This document shows positions 47,236 to 61,100 of a stretch of DNA of 64,000 bases, one piece after another. The position numbers and the translations under genes are program-made. Positions within the stretch are counted from its first letter, which is position 1. Every line of letters starts with the position of its first letter. Under the pieces are notes generated by a model that ran no database searches, was not told where the DNA came from, and saw nothing but the letters and a program-made list of their open reading frames with translations. Origin of the DNA: Datnioides undecimradiatus (Eukaryota > Chordata > Actinopteri > Lobotiformes > Datnioididae); contig WARS01000645.1 in the NCBI GenBank assembly GCA_008933995.1, forward strand, positions 1 to 64,000. The letters run 5' to 3'.

Positions 47236-48341
47236 TGAAACCACAAAAAACTGTTTATACTTCAGCTTTTTTATGTGGTAGGTGCATGTTGTCACCTTTG
47301 GACCTTTGGACCTTTGTTACCTCCTTTATGCCAGTCTAAGCTAGCTGTCTGCTAAATCAGCTCCATATTTAATGGACACATATCATTATGGATCATCACA
47401 TGTTGGCACAAGCGTGAATGAGCATATTTCCCAAAAATGTGCCTGGCCTCTCACCCTGAAATGATTAGACTATCTTCTCTTTCGTTTCTTTCAGACTCTG
47501 TGTTTCCTTGTTAACCTCAGATGATTTCTGGCATCAGTCACACTCAAGACAGACTTTGCGACTTCACTAATGAGCCATAGAGACACGCTGAGAAAAACAA
47601 AAAGATCCAACGGCATGTTAAAACAAAAACCATATTCAATCAATCAAGTTTATTTAGGAAAGCACTCATTATGGTCTGCAGAACAACACTGCTTTCCTAG
47701 TCAGCACAAACAGTCTGTACCTTTTCGAAAATTGTACTGTAGGAAAAAATAGATCTGAGAATCTGATATGAAACTTAATGAGCTTAAACTAACATTACAA
47801 CACAATAATAACACAGTTGTGTGGCTGACTAGCTGCTGATGTCACTTGGAAACTTGGCACTGAAGTACAAAAGCGCCACTGAGAGCATGATGGAATTTTT
47901 ATTGCCTTTTTTCACTTACATGGTGGCAATTTAAAGCCCCTTAATGTGAGAATATTGAATGTGAGTCATCTGAGAGTTAAATTATGTAAATTGATGGCAG
48001 ATGTCTGATCAGAGACTGAAGGCTCTTAGCTCCCAAAAAGAACTTCTTTGTATATATGGAGAATACAGAATAAGTTACGTAGCTCCATTGTGCTGGATGG
48101 AATCCATATTGTCTGGTACTCACCAAAAACTCAACAACTTCCTTTGTTTTATGGGTGTATGTCAGTGTCAGCATTCAAGAGCCCCAGTGCCTATGAGACA
48201 CACAAACACTTACACATTACGGGCACACTTGTTTATTTCGATTTTGTTCAGACTGTGTATGATTATAGGTTACTGAGTCAATATTTAGATTTTGCAGGAA
48301 AAGCAAAACCGAGCCTGTTTATGTTTCCTGTGCTACTGTGC

Positions 48342-48410
48342 GGTGTGTGTGTGTGGGTGTGTGTGAGTGTGAGTGTGAGTGTGAGTGTGCTGTATGTATG
48401 TGTGTGTGCT
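48342..48410. repeat. (GT)n / (GAGTGT)n microsatellite
   Basis: GT units interrupted by four GAGTGT hexamers, then more GT. Confidence 0.9.
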
Positions 48411-51169
48411 CACGAATAAAAGATGAGACACGATGATATATCTGGGTTTGAATATTCATAGTATTGAAATGGGTTTTCAGTATAAGTGGAAAAATGTAGG
48501 TTTATATTTGAATGTGTTTGGCTGGGCTGTTGCCTGTGCCATGCTTTTCAATCATGGCATTTCCTTCTTTCCCCCCAAAGGAGCTACTTTTACATCTAGC
48601 TGCATCAATGTCTCACTTTTAATTTCTCTCAAAGACAAAACAATTTCAAATTGAAATTATACCACAGTGGATTTAGAAAATAGAGGTTGTAGCAAAACAT
48701 TTGCTCATTAATTTTGTTTATGCAACACTGTTTTCTCCTTTTCTATCCATCTAACCATAACAGGTCACTACCTGTTGTTATCTGTTGTAGCCCCTCGCTG
48801 TCTGACTGATATCCAGCCCATGTCCAGACAGGCTTTGTTTACTTTACACTCTGATGAAGAGCATTATAGTGGTGTGTCTGTGCAGCTGACAGCTTACTCA
48901 GTCAACAGCCATTTCAGTCAATTTTTATTCTTTTATTAAACAACACACAGTGGAGAGTGGGCAGGAGAGTGTGATAAGCAATGACAAGGGACAAATGGGG
49001 AATGATATGTAGCAAAGATCCCCAAAATGGACATGAAATGAAGATGTTATTGTTGGAACTTTAACTTCTCAGCTATCACAACAACAGATATATTATTATC
49101 AGGTTGAGACCATGCACAGAGATCTATGTTCCCCTGCCTAATGAGCAGTGTTTGATTTATTAATAGCTGCATCTCAAACTAAAACTTTGTTTTCATCTTT
49201 CACAAAAAATGCATGTTTTAGTTTAACATTCATTAAGCAGGCTAACAGAAGAGGAGTGTTAAACCAGCTAATTGTGTGCTTGTGACGTGCAGTAGCTCAT
49301 AAAGAAATGAAAACCTCCTCTCTCTCTCTCAGCCTGTGACTTTCAGTATAGACAAGTTTCTCCCTGCCTAATTGTGAACAATAAAAAGGTTTTGTAAGTT
49401 CAGTCATCAGCCTACACATTAGACCTACACACTCACCTTCTTGTTTAACTGATCAGCGTGGCCTCTCTCAGCGCAGTGACAGTATGCAGGCTCACAGAGC
49501 TTATGTTTAAATTCAACATAAACTCTGTATCCCAGACCACCCTGACAGGAGCTAACTGCTAATCCAAATACTGCCTCAACGTTTGGCCAGAAAGAGCCCA
49601 TATTTGTACCTGATACTTCATGCACCCACTATCCTGTCCACCTCGCTGCCCCGTGAAACACCCTTATTTTGGAGGTAACAGTCAAAACATCTGAAAGTTT
49701 CCTTGGTAGCTTCCCATCACAAGACTGTATTTCATATTTCCACATCCAAAATCTCAGATTTAAACTGACATCTCAGTGACTGCAGAGCAGTATGAAAATG
49801 TCTCCTTGACTTTCTGGTTACCCACTCAAAGCTTTCTTGTCACTTTGGAGAAAACTCTTGTCTAAGACTGGAACCTAAAACTGATGTAGGTCTCTTGAAG
49901 CCAAGTTGGATGGGAGAATCCATTACTGCAATTTAAACGGAAAAGATGTGAAATGTTTGGTCCAAAATGATGTTACTAGGCAACATGATTGCTTGCAGTG
50001 CACTGAGCTGGCCCAGAATTTCCTCTCAAGTTTACCTATAAAAGCAGATTATATCAAATGTAAAATTTATTATGGTACTGTAAGTGACTTTCTCTGCAAA
50101 GTAGCTGGCAAAGGAACTGCACAATTTAATCCTCAGTGCATCAAAATAACATAGTATTATACTATAAGCATGTGTGTTCTCCAAATGATTCCTGAAGAAG
50201 ATGAATCTTTCTTTTGTTTGTTTTATGGTGGTTCCAAATCAGCAGTAACTGTCGTGTTTTGAGGTATTTGTCTATGGAAGTGGAAAAAGGCCACTCAGAT
50301 CATCTTAATTTATTCTACGGTGTCATGGATGGGGACAGCTGGACCAGACCACCGCTCATGCTGCACGTTACAACGCCTGGTGTGTTTGGATTAAAACCAA
50401 GCATGTGGTTACTGTCACTGAAGACAGCCTCGACTGAGCCGTGACCACCAGACTCCTCATGAGCTCAGAGTCAGTGCTTCTTCCAGATAGTATATGTATG
50501 TATTAAAGTTTAGGAACAGCAACTGTAATGTAAATGGAAGGAATCTGACCAGCAAACTGTACACCTCTCCATGCACATGAACAAAAACAGGCATGCTGTT
50601 TGTGTTTGTCTCTGGGTCGCTCTTCCAATGTAATACAGTCTTGTAGTTTTTGTGTATCTTGGACTGCTTCATTGAGATGGAATGAGATATACCTGCATCA
50701 GAAACTGTTGACATTCACTCAAAAGTCATAAATCAGCCCACTCATTTCTCTGCGTCTAGCCTGCAATTCTATGAATACTCCTGAGGCTGCCAGAAAGAGA
50801 ATATAGGAACAATACCCCACGTTATTCAAACAGCGTCTTCAATTCTGCTCAAACATTGTGATTACTCAGGCAAATGTCAGGGAAGCCCTGGGTCACATCT
50901 CATTTTCTGTCACCTGAAACAGCAGCTACGCCTTAAAGATTGAGCTCCAAATGTGCCCCACGTTGGCAGGTTGCCAGATAGACTGAGTTACAGAATGTAC
51001 CATGGAAATGAAAAACTGGCAATCTTGTATTCTGCTTCTCGAACTCTGTTATGGGACTGTGCTGTGTGTGTGCACATGCATGCTGAGAAATAATACCACA
51101 GTGATCCGTTCCAGCCCTGACTAAAGAATCTCAGATATCATAACCATTTTCAATGCTGTGTTATTTGAG

Positions 51170-51560
51170 GGTTTAAAGGAACAGTGCAACATTTTGGGAA
51201 ATTAAGTGATGGTAGATGAGAAGATAAATATTGCTCACATATTTTCTCGCCATGGCACAAAACTGGAAACAAGTATTTTGTGTGATTCTCTTCAAATGTA
51301 ACAAAAGCAACATTTGAGTACAACTTAAGCTGGCTAGCTTGCATTATATTATTATATCTCATTCCTTTAATCTGTCCAAAAACTAAAATGCAAAAATTTG
51401 TGAACAGAAACTTCCTGGAGTCATTGTTGGTTTCCTAGCCAATGGTGATGAGCTGGTCTAATAGGAATTGTGCTGAACTAACTGACTTAGCTATATCCAT
51501 TTATGTAATATGAGTGACATTGATCTTTTCATCCAGATACCCTTTACCCTGCTAACCTGT
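51170..51560 (+). repeat. Dispersed TTAGCTTAGC-family repeat copy, diverged
   Basis: Has 'aaaggaacagtgcaacattttgggaaat', 'tagatgagaagataaatat', 'gctggctagctt', 'cctttaatctgtccaaaaact' and 'aacttcctggagtcattgttg'. The order follows the same family as at 47.0 kb, with its middle core lost. Confidence 0.55.
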
Positions 51561-53194
51561 ATAAACATATTTCCCAAACTGTCAAATATGTGCTTTAAAC
51601 ACATTAAAAATGACATAAACTGCAGAATACACATTCAGAATTTTATATTGAAGTTGCAGCATCTCAGTAATATAGGGGGAACACTGTAATAATGACAACC
51701 AAAGCCAGCAAACACCAGCAATCTCTAAGACTTAACATTGAGGTTGGCAAAAGTAGTCATTACACCATCACATAAAGATTGACAGGGTTGCAGCGATAAT
51801 TACTGTGCCTGATTCTGTCTTCATTCATGTTCAGCAGCATCATGAAACCCAGATTAAAGCTTATTCGCAAGAGTCTAAGCAAGAGCCTCTAAAGTTTAGG
51901 CTTTAAATCACTAGATTTCTCTCCCAGTAAACCATCCATGTGTCACTTGAGGTGTACTTCCTTTTTTTCCTGAGCTCTTGTATTGTGGCTGCTGGGTAAT
52001 CATTTTCTTCCTTTCAGATTTCTTGTCAAGGTCTTGATCTAGTGAACAATGACTTCTCTGTTCGCAGGTTGTGGTGGCACGTCTGTCCCTGAGGAGTCAT
52101 TTTCTCCTGAAGAGAAATGTGATCAGAGTTTGGAGAAGAGAGGACAGGCCACGTTTCAAACAAAGAACTAAAACCTCTGTCTGCCCCTCATGCCTCTTTT
52201 TCTTCTGTAATAGCTACACGCCTCCAATTTTAGACACATACACCCTCAATGGTAATACCTCTGGGGAAATTGGTGTGGTGTTAATATTACTCTTTGTAGT
52301 GAAGAGAAATGGCTCTCTTATCTTATCATTACCTGACCAGTGTTACTGACTATCTACATTCTGCAAGTCCAAGCCACCCTGGAGGGTTTCCATTGTAACA
52401 CAGATTTTACTGCGGGTGTCATTAATCTTCAACAGCACCTACTATCAATTACCTTCCTTTGTGATAGCAAAACCAGGCTCTCAGTCTGCAGTTTAACTCT
52501 CTGTTCCAATGTATTTAACAGCCCCATCTGCTTTCCTTTTCTGCAAAATCCTTAAGTGAAACACTAACAACCAGAACAACCAGAATCTTTTTGTAACTTT
52601 ATCCATACTCATGCACCACTATGGTGTTAATCTTCTCCATGAAACCATCTTTAAGTCTCACTAATGGGAAACCATTTCGACAAAACAACTGTTTAGTCTC
52701 ACATTATACCATGTCCCAAATGTTTTGAGCTTTTGAAGTACTTTTGGCAACTTTACAGCCAGAATGACCTTTGTTTGAACTTGTGGTTCTGTTGTCTACT
52801 GCAAGTTCAAAGTCAAACCCTTTTCCTGTCTTGGTGCATGGCTTCCCCCAGAGGGATGCACTCAGTCTCAGAGCATCTTAAAACATCTTTGTAGTGATTC
52901 AAATATAGGGTGTGCTGGAGTCTGGAAAAACAAGCACAGAACGAGTAAATTGTGTTGGTGAGCTAAATGCTCGTACTAATGTCAGGTATTAGTCATTTTG
53001 GTCATAAGCTAAAATTAAACTAAACTCTGGTGCTGGATAAAAAAACAAAGGGATCACCAGAGTTTTTACAATTCATCCTGAGGGGGACACAAACACTGTA
53101 TCTTCTATTTATTTTATTGCAATTCATTGACTAAATGACACAGCCAAATTAAATTCTTCTCGTCTGGGAAGCAAAACTGTTCACATGAGATTTT

Positions 53195-53490
53195 GTTGCA
53201 AACGGCTTTTTGGGTGTTGAGATATGTCACTAGATTGGTGAAAACTTTGACCTGATGTTGGAGCTAGAATAAAGTTCAAGGAATTAGTAAAGTCAGTAGG
53301 GTTTATCCTCTGGGGGCCATGAATATGCATGTCATCTCATAGGAATCAATATGATAATTGTAAACTTCACATTTGTGCTTGAGCAAAAGTTACAGTATTG
53401 CCATTATCATCTTCTGCGGATCATGGATGTCTGCACAAAATTACATCGCAATCTATCCAGCAGCTGAAAAACATTATTTAACAGCACTGT
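53195..53490 (+). repeat. Dispersed repeat with GGTTTATCCTCTGGGG core
   Basis: Shows 'gttgagatatgtcac', 'gggtttatcctctgggggccatgaat' and later 'gtctgcacaaaattacatcgcaatct', with the order partly repeated. I recognise this as the tail part of the TTAGCATGC-type teleost repeats. It is non-coding. Confidence 0.5.
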
Positions 53491-55790
53491 GTTATCCTAG
53501 TGTAGCTAAAGTCATTTTGATTAGGGTGACTCATTCTCTTCTGTCTGAACTTTCAGGTGCATACCAGAAAACAGCATTGCTGCAGCGCCGTGTTGCTGAC
53601 TTGATTCAAGATGGCAATTAGGCTGCATATTCATGTCATGACCATACAGAGCCCAACAAAAAGTTGATGTTATGTTCTTGTTTTCACTAAAGAGCAAATG
53701 AATTCCTCTCTTTCATGTGAAAAGAATGATGGAAAAATATATCAACACAGCTAAGACAGACATCTGAGAATTTTCCATGAGCCACAGAAAAATGAAAAAA
53801 TGCAGGCAGAAAAACACTTGGCAGCTTTTTAATATTGACTCCTTTTCCTCCCTCCCACCTCTCCCCTGTCTCTCTCTCACTCTCTGCCTCTCTCTGGGCT
53901 TGGAAGCACTTGAATACAAAGTTCAATGGATTGTTCTGGCATAGCTGCTTGTGTGTAATGACTTCTGACAGCAGTGGAGACAAACTGAAGAGCATGTCTG
54001 TCTCTGCATGAGTATTTACAAATCTACTCTCGGGAACCGCATTCCAATTCTGGAAACACTATTATATGAGAGTCGCCATGAACAACCGCATGTAGAGGAT
54101 GCATATCCGGAGGTACACGTTTGAAATAAATGGGGGACTAGACTGCAAAGGAAATTTCCGTCAGAAGAATCTGGGAAGTTTAATGTAAAAGTAAAGAATC
54201 AAAGTGATGTATTAGAGTAATTTAAGAGGTACAGTTTGGGGGAGAGCAGCTGCCTGCTCCATCATACAGAGCCGCTGGCTCGGCTGAATCTGGCCGTTGT
54301 TCTTATCTGGCTGCTATCCAACACTGATGGGATTTTGTTTCTGCTATGCATTATGAACTCCTTCTTAAAAGTGGAACGCCAGTGTGTTCAGGGTGTGTTC
54401 TTTAGTTTGTTGCAAAGAAGGCTTTGTGCAGGCCTCATGCATCGGAGCGTGTGGCTCTAAAAAGGGCAAAAATTAGAGGTATTTAAACTTTGCATAAAAC
54501 TAAAAAGGAATTGTCGCGTCCTCAGCAGTGACACTGCACCCGTATCTATCTCTGTTAAGTGCTGGCTTTGGCCTTAGTGGTCTAAGCTGATGTCAGGTTC
54601 CCTGTATAGTTAATAGAGACCCTTGAGAAGTTAGACCATTTGGGCTTTCTCTAACCTCCACTTTGATGTTGCCCTTAATTTGAGTCTGCAGTCATCCTGT
54701 TGCTCTGGTATGCCAGCTGGATGAGGTGGAAGGGGGTGTTTTGGTTGTTTGGCTAAGAACCTCTTCTGCTCTTGTCCTGACTCCTCTCTAATCTCTCTAA
54801 TTGGAATTGGGGGTCTGAGGATCCCCTGAGAGCTGCCAGATCTTTGTGGTCATACTGTGGTGATGTGTTGGGGTCAGAAGAACAGAGTTATCCTAATGAC
54901 AGAGTGTTTTTTCTTTTTTTGTTCTGTTGGCCTCAAGACCCCAACATTCATGTTTGTTCATTTGGTGTGTGACTGCAGTATTCCTCTTGACACTCTTTTT
55001 TTCTTTCAAAGTGTTATTGTTAGGAAATAGGAAATACCCTTTACCAAAAGGTAAAGTACTGATTCATTAGGCTTTCACACCACTGCTTGCTTGAACAGGC
55101 AGTAAAAAACAGCCAAATGTGCTTTTTTCTTTTAGTTTTCTCGTGTGAAGGCTGGTACTTTCCCAGCTCCATTTCTGGAAATCATAGTTCTTAAACCTCT
55201 AAGCTGCCATGTCTTTATCGGTGTGTGCAAATGTGTCAGTGCAGCGTTCACAAGTATGCTGTATCATGGCCATGCAATCAGGGCTTGTTATGTTTCATGG
55301 TGGAAAGTGTAAGACAGGAGCTCTGCATGTGTTATAACAGCTGTCGTTTCCCCCTGTGGAGAAGGCAACACAGTCCCAGTGTTTTCCAAAGAAACTGTGC
55401 CTCATTACATACGGGTGTCATTGCAGGGATGAGCAATCATTCAAGAAACAGACCACAGGAGTTGAACAGTATATCATTTGAAGCTTCAAGACCCATCTAT
55501 CTTCTTATAGAAGAAAGGAAAGATAAATATGTCAATAAAAAATTACAATTACTTCCAACAAGACAGCACAGAGATTTTTATATATGGTATACAAAGGGTG
55601 TCCCTCTGAGGCTACATCAAACATCAAAAAGTAACATCAAACACATCTCCTCCATATATCTTACATTTTAAAAAATCGTGTCACTGCGGGCTGACGTGTG
55701 ATCTCATTTCCAATAAATCTCAAGTCGTTTTTCATAATAAGATCATGAAAAGTACATTTGGAGAAAGTTCCCTTTTACCTCGGTTTAAAA

Positions 55791-56331
55791 ACAGTCGCCT
55801 GCGTCACTGCGCGCGCGTGACGACAGAATCACAACAGTTCATCGGACCAATCGGACGCGGTTTTTGCAGTAACCTAATCAGCCCATCACCGCACAGCCCT
55901 CATCACAAAGTTGCTGCAGCGTGAGCGGATGCTGATTGGAAGTGAAAGTGGACGAGTGACTTTGGGGACTTTGATACATCGCGGAACTCCAAGAAACACC
56001 CGTGAAAAATAGTCTTTTAGTCCGTTCTTTGTGGATCCATTAATCAAACTTTTACTCGTCTGTGTGTGTGCCGAACGACAGATACACGCGCACGTGAAGC
56101 TTCTAAGCACGGACTGGGACTTGGAAGAGCTGGAAAGTTTGCATTGAAACTTTTGAGTTCTTGACATGATTGGCTTGTTAAGGACATCTATGAGTCTTTG
56201 CATACTTTATGGCGACTCCAAACGTGACATGATATGAAACCGTCAAGGAAAAAAATAGTTTTGACGCAGCGTGATGGAATTACAGAAGTCCCGATGAGGT
56301 CTAACATTTGTAAGATTCATTCTTCCTGGAA
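55791..56331 (+). promoter_or_regulatory. gas1: GC-rich 5' region and presumed promoter/5' UTR of gas1
   Basis: CpG density rises sharply here. A symmetric pair of CRE half-sites (CGTCA at 55802-55806, TGACG at 55818-55822) flanks a CG run, about 510 bp before the gas1 ATG. No TATA box is evident close by. Small open frames in this stretch look like by-products of the GC-rich DNA. Confidence 0.45.
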
Positions 56332-57108
56332 ATGGCAAGTCGTGCCATATTGATGGAGCGGACAGCAGTCTTCATATGCAGCGTATTTATCATAATCATC
56401 GGTTTATGTTTTGGATCTCCAAACCACAGTCGCCGGTTGGTCTGCTGGAAAGCCATCCTTAAGTGCCAGGGAGAGCCAGAGTGCCATTACGCGTACGATC
56501 AGTACCTTTATGCCTGCGCATCTGTCATCAGTGGGGACCGTAAGAAGTGTCCCAGTCACTGCATATCGTCCCTCATTCAGCTCAACCTAACCCAAAGCGG
56601 CCCGGCTCTAGAGGACTGCGACTGTGCCCTGGACCCGGTCTGCAGGAGCACCAAACAAGCCATCGAGCCGTGCCTGCCGAGGACCAGCACCATGGGCTGC
56701 ACCGAGGCCCGACAACAGTGTGAGATGGACCTGTCGTGTAGCTCTGCTATGAGGGATTATTTATTCCACTGCAGAAAACTTTTCGGAGGGGAAAGGTGCT
56801 CGGATGGATGCCGTAAAGTGATAGCCAACATGCGCACCATACCGAAAGCGCAACAACTAGACACTTGTGTGTGTGATGGCACGGAGAGGAACATATGCGA
56901 GTATATAAAAGTCAGCATGAAAACTTTCTGCTCTGATCCCAGCGATAGGTTCGCGGGAAGCGGCTTTTCAGACTCCGAGGAGGATTCTGAGGACGATTAC
57001 ATCGAACAGGAAGATTATCACTATGTGGACAACTCTAGTGACTCCAAACCTTTTCAGACTGTGCTAAATGTTTTGACCACCATTTTGGTTCTAGCCCAAT
57101 TAATCTGA
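56332..57108 (+). CDS. gas1: GAS1: growth arrest-specific 1, intronless
   Basis: GAS1 is a GPI-anchored membrane protein that acts as a Hedgehog co-receptor and is related to GDNF-family alpha receptors. The 258-aa single exon fits the intronless family. Kozak context is AAATGG. Visible: a hydrophobic signal peptide (about 12-28), then two cysteine-rich GFRalpha-like modules (about 38-117 and 123-200) with family motifs CWKAILKCQGEPEC, CPSHCISSLIQLN, GPALEDCDCA, AIEPCLPRTS and MGCTEARQQC. An N-glycosylation site lies at N85. A strongly acidic spacer (213-227) leads to a hydrophobic C-terminal tail (about 243-258) expected to be replaced by a GPI anchor after the NSSDS stretch. Human GAS1 is longer (345 aa), mainly because of Gly/Ala-rich inserts absent here. 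Teleosts carry gas1a and gas1b; which one this is cannot be told. Confidence 0.95.
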   Translation: MASRAILMERTAVFICSVFIIIIGLCFGSPNHSRRLVCWKAILKCQGEPECHYAYDQYLYACASVISGDRKKCPSHCISSLIQLNLTQSGPALEDCDCALDPVCRSTKQAIEPCLPRTSTMGCTEARQQCEMDLSCSSAMRDYLFHCRKLFGGERCSDGCRKVIANMRTIPKAQQLDTCVCDGTERNICEYIKVSMKTFCSDPSDRFAGSGFSDSEEDSEDDYIEQEDYHYVDNSSDSKPFQTVLNVLTTILVLAQLI

Positions 57109-58107
57109 AAAGCTGCTGCCATGAAAGGCAGACAGAAAGCCGGTGGTCTGGCTCATTGTGAATCAACACTAGAAATCAACTCACATCAGTAGAATCTGTC
57201 TGCTTTGCTGTAACTGGCCACGTTTGTCTGGAAACTAACATTTTCTGGCAATTAAATTAAACCCTGAAGTCTCTTCAACAGATCTGCACAAATTCAAACA
57301 TTTCAAGATATTTGCTGTTCCTCATTTCAAAGCATGCAAATGATAGTTTATAGATCAGATCAATAGCATGTGTATCCTGTCAGTTATATTTCACTTACAC
57401 ATTCAGAAATGCTCTGATGAAGCTGAAGGAGCCTATTTTTGTATGCCGGCTATATAAAGATAAATTGTACAGTATATTGTATAAACTTTTTTTGTCAAAA
57501 TTCTTTGTTTATGAGTGACAAAAGATTTGCACTGTATGAAACGATGAGTCACACTCTTTTAACTGCATTATGACCACAGAGGAAGGGAAAATGTTTTGTC
57601 TCAAAGTGCCTAAAAGTCTTTGTGCTGTTTTTTTTATTCGCCATTACGTGACCATATCAGAGGCCTGCTGTGAAAGCACAGCAATTTTCTTTTACCAGCC
57701 GTACAGAGACTTTTTTCCACAACCCCTTCATTAAAAAACCAAAGTTGATGTAAGCCACTGCAGTGTGCCTAAATCCCAGGCAGATAATGCATCCGAAACG
57801 AGAAACTCTTAAAGAGTGATACACTTGACCTTGTAATCATGGATGTTTGTGTTAAGTACATGAAATGGCCATTCTCTGAAGCTGTGTCAAACAGACGAGG
57901 TAAAGGTAAACTCCTACACTTGAGGATTTCCAGCACAAATGGAGCAAAGAAGCATTTGGTCAGTTTGTTTACCCTTCACCCCATGTGTTTGTTAGAAGTT
58001 CTTCACAAAGACACACTGGCAAGGAAAAACAGGATGTCTGCGTGTGGGTGAGTGGAGATATTAAGTGCCCGTGATGAACACACTCCTCTGAATGTACATG
58101 CACATTA

Positions 58108-58113
58108 AATAAA
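58108..58113 (+). terminator. gas1: Candidate poly(A) signal of gas1
   Basis: AATAAA in 'cattaaataaataag', about 1.0 kb after the stop codon. GAS1 transcripts typically have a long 3' UTR, so the distance is reasonable. Confidence 0.45.
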
Positions 58114-61100
58114 TAAGAGTTTTAAAATGATTCGTTTGGACATTGTGTGTCTTGAACTTCTGTTGGTTTTCTTTATTTCAGCATGTTAAATATTGGGGGT
58201 AATGTTGGCTCATTTCCAGTAATAGCTGCATAACCAGATGGGTCTGGGACCAACTGTGAGCACATTTAGCACAATTATTCCCCAACTTTTTCATGTCTTC
58301 ATATAGTGGCCAAACTTATTTTTGTACCATATGTGCCATTAAGTGAAACATTCAGTAAGGGTCATTAGTTAAAACACTTCCTTTCCAGCTACAGTTGCTT
58401 TGGTATTGTTGGTATTTACACAAAACACATGACTGTGATGTATTATTTTAGTCTACCCAGAAGAAATTATAGGTCTTAAATCAACTCAAAGCACATTTTT
58501 TACCTGTTTTAAAGTCTTTGTAAATTTCCAACACGTGACATTTTGCTCCATAAATCACAGGCAGTTTGAAAGCTCAGCAGGCTCACCATAATTGTTTTCA
58601 ATCATGCAGTACATTTCTCGAGCGGTGGTGACAGAAAGTGGTCTCTAAGAAAAAATAACTTTCATCCATCACAAATGTGTTTACAGTTTATTGGAAAATT
58701 TTTGTTACAAACCTTCAGAGTTCAGCATTTGTATTTCCAGAGGGTGATTCAGTTTTTATTCAGTGATAGCAGTGATGGTCAGGGAGTCTGTTTACATGCT
58801 ATGGACTCATGTTATGAGTTATCAGTCAGCTCGCTATACTTATAAAGAAACCAGCGTCCCCTCCTTCACTTGTGATAATGGGCCTTGAAAGCATTGATGG
58901 CAGCCATGTTGCTTTTCAAGGAAAAGAGATGGGCCCTCGAGCCCATTGATTGGAAGAGAAGTCGAGTGGCACCTCCATTATGGAGATGCAAAATACACAA
59001 TGGTGTGGCGGCACAATGAGGGGGCACTTCATTCACTCTTTTCCACTGTCACCCTTTTCAGGGATTGGGGGAGCATGAGGAGACAGCTATCCCAGAGGAA
59101 GACAGAGGAGTTATGTGAGAAAGTTCAGCTTTATTGCTCGGTCTAACTCCTGCTGAGACAGTTCAGCATTCATTTGTGCTACGGTTCTCTTACAATTAAA
59201 TGTTTAGTGCTCTCCTACTACCTTTCTCCTGGGCTATGAGGATAACATATCACAGTTCGGCACTCAATTATACAATATGACTTAAAGATGAAAAACATAA
59301 ACTACTATAACTGCCTTCAAAAGAAATAATAAATCCTGCAATGGCAGCGATTGTTAAAAAATACCAACAAAGTGATGTGGTGAAGGCATTACTGGGCCTT
59401 TGTCATACGAAGCAAAAGCCTGCCACTGTCACTTTAAGAGAGCAGGCCCCAACTCCAACCATTAATAATTGTAATGCCTTTTTATTATTGTTGAGGATAA
59501 TGAAGGGATGAGAATCATATGGGGGCCCCAGACCATACTTTGCCCTGAAATGTTTTCAATTAACTTTTGGCACTGGAGGAAAATAGGAATGTTGAGTTTT
59601 TTTTCCCATGCCGAAAGAGAAGAGAGTCAACTGGGGCTTTTGGTGCAGGGACCAGAACATCATTAAAATTGCCTCATCATAACTCAAACTGTTGCTTGGC
59701 CAACCTCCCCTCTGACCCACCTCAAAACCTTCATCCTCTAGGTTACACTAAGGAAAAGCAAACAGGCGGCATTACTTTAGCTCAATCTTTTTATGATATT
59801 TCTATTTTTTTCCTCATATTGTTCTCTTTAATGTCAACTGGCATGCTGTGTATACCACTCATTATTTTCCCCTAATGTCATCTGTTATAACACTGAATGA
59901 ACATTAATGAACAGAACAACCAAAATTCCAACATAAACCTGTGGAAGAAGAAATTATTTGCAAACCAGTTTGATGTCAGACACTGGTCCTCAGTCATGTT
60001 AGTGCAGTGGCAATGAACAAAAACTCCCTCCCTCTAACTCCCAGTGGAACTTTGCATAACATTTTAAAAACTGCCTCAGCTGCCAGACTGACTTTTTCCT
60101 GTAGAGCCTATTTTGAAACTCCTGGAATAAAGAGAACTGTTTCTAATTCAGTTGTATTCTGGACTGCCTCATGTGAATCCACTGTGAGATGGAGTAAAAA
60201 CAGTTTGAAATACAGGGAGAGGGCTAGATAAAATCTGAGTGGAAACCTTATACCTATTAAGGCTCAAAGTTCATTCTTTACCTTGGAAACAGCCTCAAAA
60301 TGGACTTTGTGGTATGACTGTTTTCTCAAGTGAAGTTAAAACTGCCACTCTTGTCCATTGTTGGACCAGTAAAAACTCTGTTATATAAAATAATAATCTA
60401 ATGAATATTTCAAATGTCTTGCCATATAATCTCAGCTCATGATTTCTGCTGCTTTTCTGTTTATTGGTTTAATGATTAATCTCCTCATCATTAACATTTG
60501 ATGATGAAGTTGATCCACAAAATCTGGTAAATTGACTGACCTTTAAGAGGCAAAAAATAAACAAACAAAAAAAAACCCCAAACAGCCAAACAAACAAAAA
60601 AAACCCACTTTCCCATTTATTTGGTACAATAATACACTTGAATACTACGTGTTTTATTGCAAGTGAATTCAACTTTTATTGTCTAAATGGAGGATTATGT
60701 CCTTTTTAAAAGTGGCATATGTTCATGTTAAGCCTTCTCGTGTGTTGCTAGATGTGGGGTTACAGTTTGGTTTTGATCAAAAATAAACAAACTTAGCCAA
60801 AGCAAAGTGAAGTGAATAAACTCCAGTGACCCACAGCAATTGGAGGTTGGGGGGCGGGGGTGGACTTGAGGAAGGCAGCACCCACGGCTTTTAGAGAGGT
60901 GGGAAAGGTGGAGGAGGGGTTGATTTATGATTGAGGGTTAATGGGGGAAGGGTCTGGTATGGGAGAGGGGCTGTGCTGGGTTGAATGTCAGGGATTTCAA
61001 GCTTCTCTGAATAATGATGCAAAGGGCAGAATATTTAATCAGCCAATCAGATAGGTTCACTCTATCTGCCATGGCTGGATAAGAATTGCCCTTCAGTTGC

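Larger units (their letters stand above)
45821..55790. other. Gene-poor region between fbp1 and gas1
   Basis: About 10 kb with no supportable gene. It holds dispersed repeats at 46.0, 46.9, 51.2 and 53.2 kb and a GT-rich microsatellite at 48.34-48.41 kb. A small triplication of CTTTGGAC lies near 47298-47320. Several moderately GC-rich, repeat-free stretches (50.2-50.45 kb and 54.0-54.9 kb) could be regulatory. Confidence 0.5.

Noticed and set aside
55225-55671. 148-codon open frame before gas1
   Set aside because: No recognisable domain, unusual composition, no splice partner and no codon bias that I can see; likely chance.
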